Shown here: one piece after another, positions 6,685-8,185 of the stretch | How positions within the stretch are numbered: position 1 is the first letter of the stretch | How the letters are laid out: each line of letters opens with the position of its first letter | Source: Desulfovibrio desulfuricans | GTDB taxonomy: Bacteria; Desulfobacterota; Desulfovibrionia; Desulfovibrionales; Desulfovibrionaceae | NCBI GenBank assembly: GCA_003251995.1 | Contig: QKDT01000433.1 | Span: 1 to 8,185, forward strand | DNA length: 8,185 nucleotides | Reading direction: 5' to 3' | Notes under the pieces: model-generated | The model's database searches: none | Seen by the model: the letters and a program-made list of their open reading frames with translations, nothing else | What the model was told of the DNA's origin: nothing | Translations under genes and position numbers: made by a program

Positions 6685-6724
6685 CGCCGAGCTGCCATTC
6701 TGCCAGTGCTTCTGGCCCAGAAGC
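6672..6724 (+). other. Alternative small hairpins spanning the coaX 3' end
   Basis: GCTTCTG (6708-6714) pairs perfectly with CAGAAGC (6718-6724) around GCC. Just upstream, GGCAGAA (6672-6678, within the last coaX codons) pairs with TTCTGCC (6698-6704), and its CAGAAG (6674-6679) can instead pair with CTTCTG (6709-6714). The segments can thus form mutually exclusive stems. No U-tract follows, so this is not an intrinsic terminator. The remaining gap to eno shows no convincing promoter. Confidence 0.35.
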
Positions 6725-6833
6725 GCCGCTTCACGGGCAAGCTTGTTCTGATCGCCATTATCTCGTACTCTCTCGGCCCTTTGCGCCGTGGTATGCATTT
6801 TCGTAAACAAGCCCGCCAGGGCAAAAGGAGTAG

Positions 6834-8135
<1,302 letters not shown>

Positions 8136-8144
8136 TTACATGCG

Positions 8145-8185
8145 CCCGCAGGCCAGGCCGAACAAAGGCAGGGCCTGCGGGTTTT
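8145..8185 (+). terminator. Intrinsic terminator of eno (cut by window edge)
   Basis: CCCGCAGGCC (8145-8154) pairs perfectly with GGCCTGCGGG (8172-8181) over 10 bp with a 17-base loop, followed by TTTT to the end of the window. It begins nine bases after the eno stop. The full length of the U-tract cannot be seen. Confidence 0.88.

Overview
This window holds five conserved housekeeping or regulatory genes, all on the + strand and separated by real intergenic gaps. I infer a delta-proteobacterial sulfate reducer of the Desulfovibrio type. The basis is the moderately GC-rich coding sequence, the flavour of the proteins (a GAF/AAA+/Fis sigma-54 activator, a PpiD/SurA-like periplasmic foldase, a type III pantothenate kinase) and my general recollection of such genomes. 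No database search was possible, so this placement is tentative.

Layout: bases 1-1350 are the 3' part of a sigma-54-dependent activator whose sensory N-terminus lies upstream of the window. A 133-base gap carries a good sigma-70-type promoter (1415-1443), followed by a membrane-anchored SurA_N/parvulin foldase (ppiD-like, 1484-3403). A 397-base gap (3404-3800) is the least ordinary part. It contains a perfect 18-bp stem-loop, a second inverted copy of its 21-bp core about 155 bases further on, and a likely glmS promoter. glmS (3801-5630) is complete and canonical. A 259-base gap then holds a probable imperfect terminator, a 7-bp dyad resembling an operator, and a promoter for coaX (5890-6684). 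After a 152-base gap with alternative small hairpins comes eno (6837-8135), closed by a clear intrinsic terminator at the right edge.

Functionally the genes share no single pathway. GlmS feeds fructose-6-phosphate into amino sugars for peptidoglycan and lipopolysaccharide. CoaX makes 4'-phosphopantothenate for coenzyme A. Enolase is glycolytic/gluconeogenic. The PpiD-like protein assists folding of exported proteins. The gaps, and a separate promoter candidate in front of ppiD, glmS and coaX, argue for mostly independent transcription units rather than one operon.

I found no convincing undescribed multi-gene system. The observations most worth a second look are the paired inverted palindromes upstream of glmS and the dyad beside the coaX promoter.
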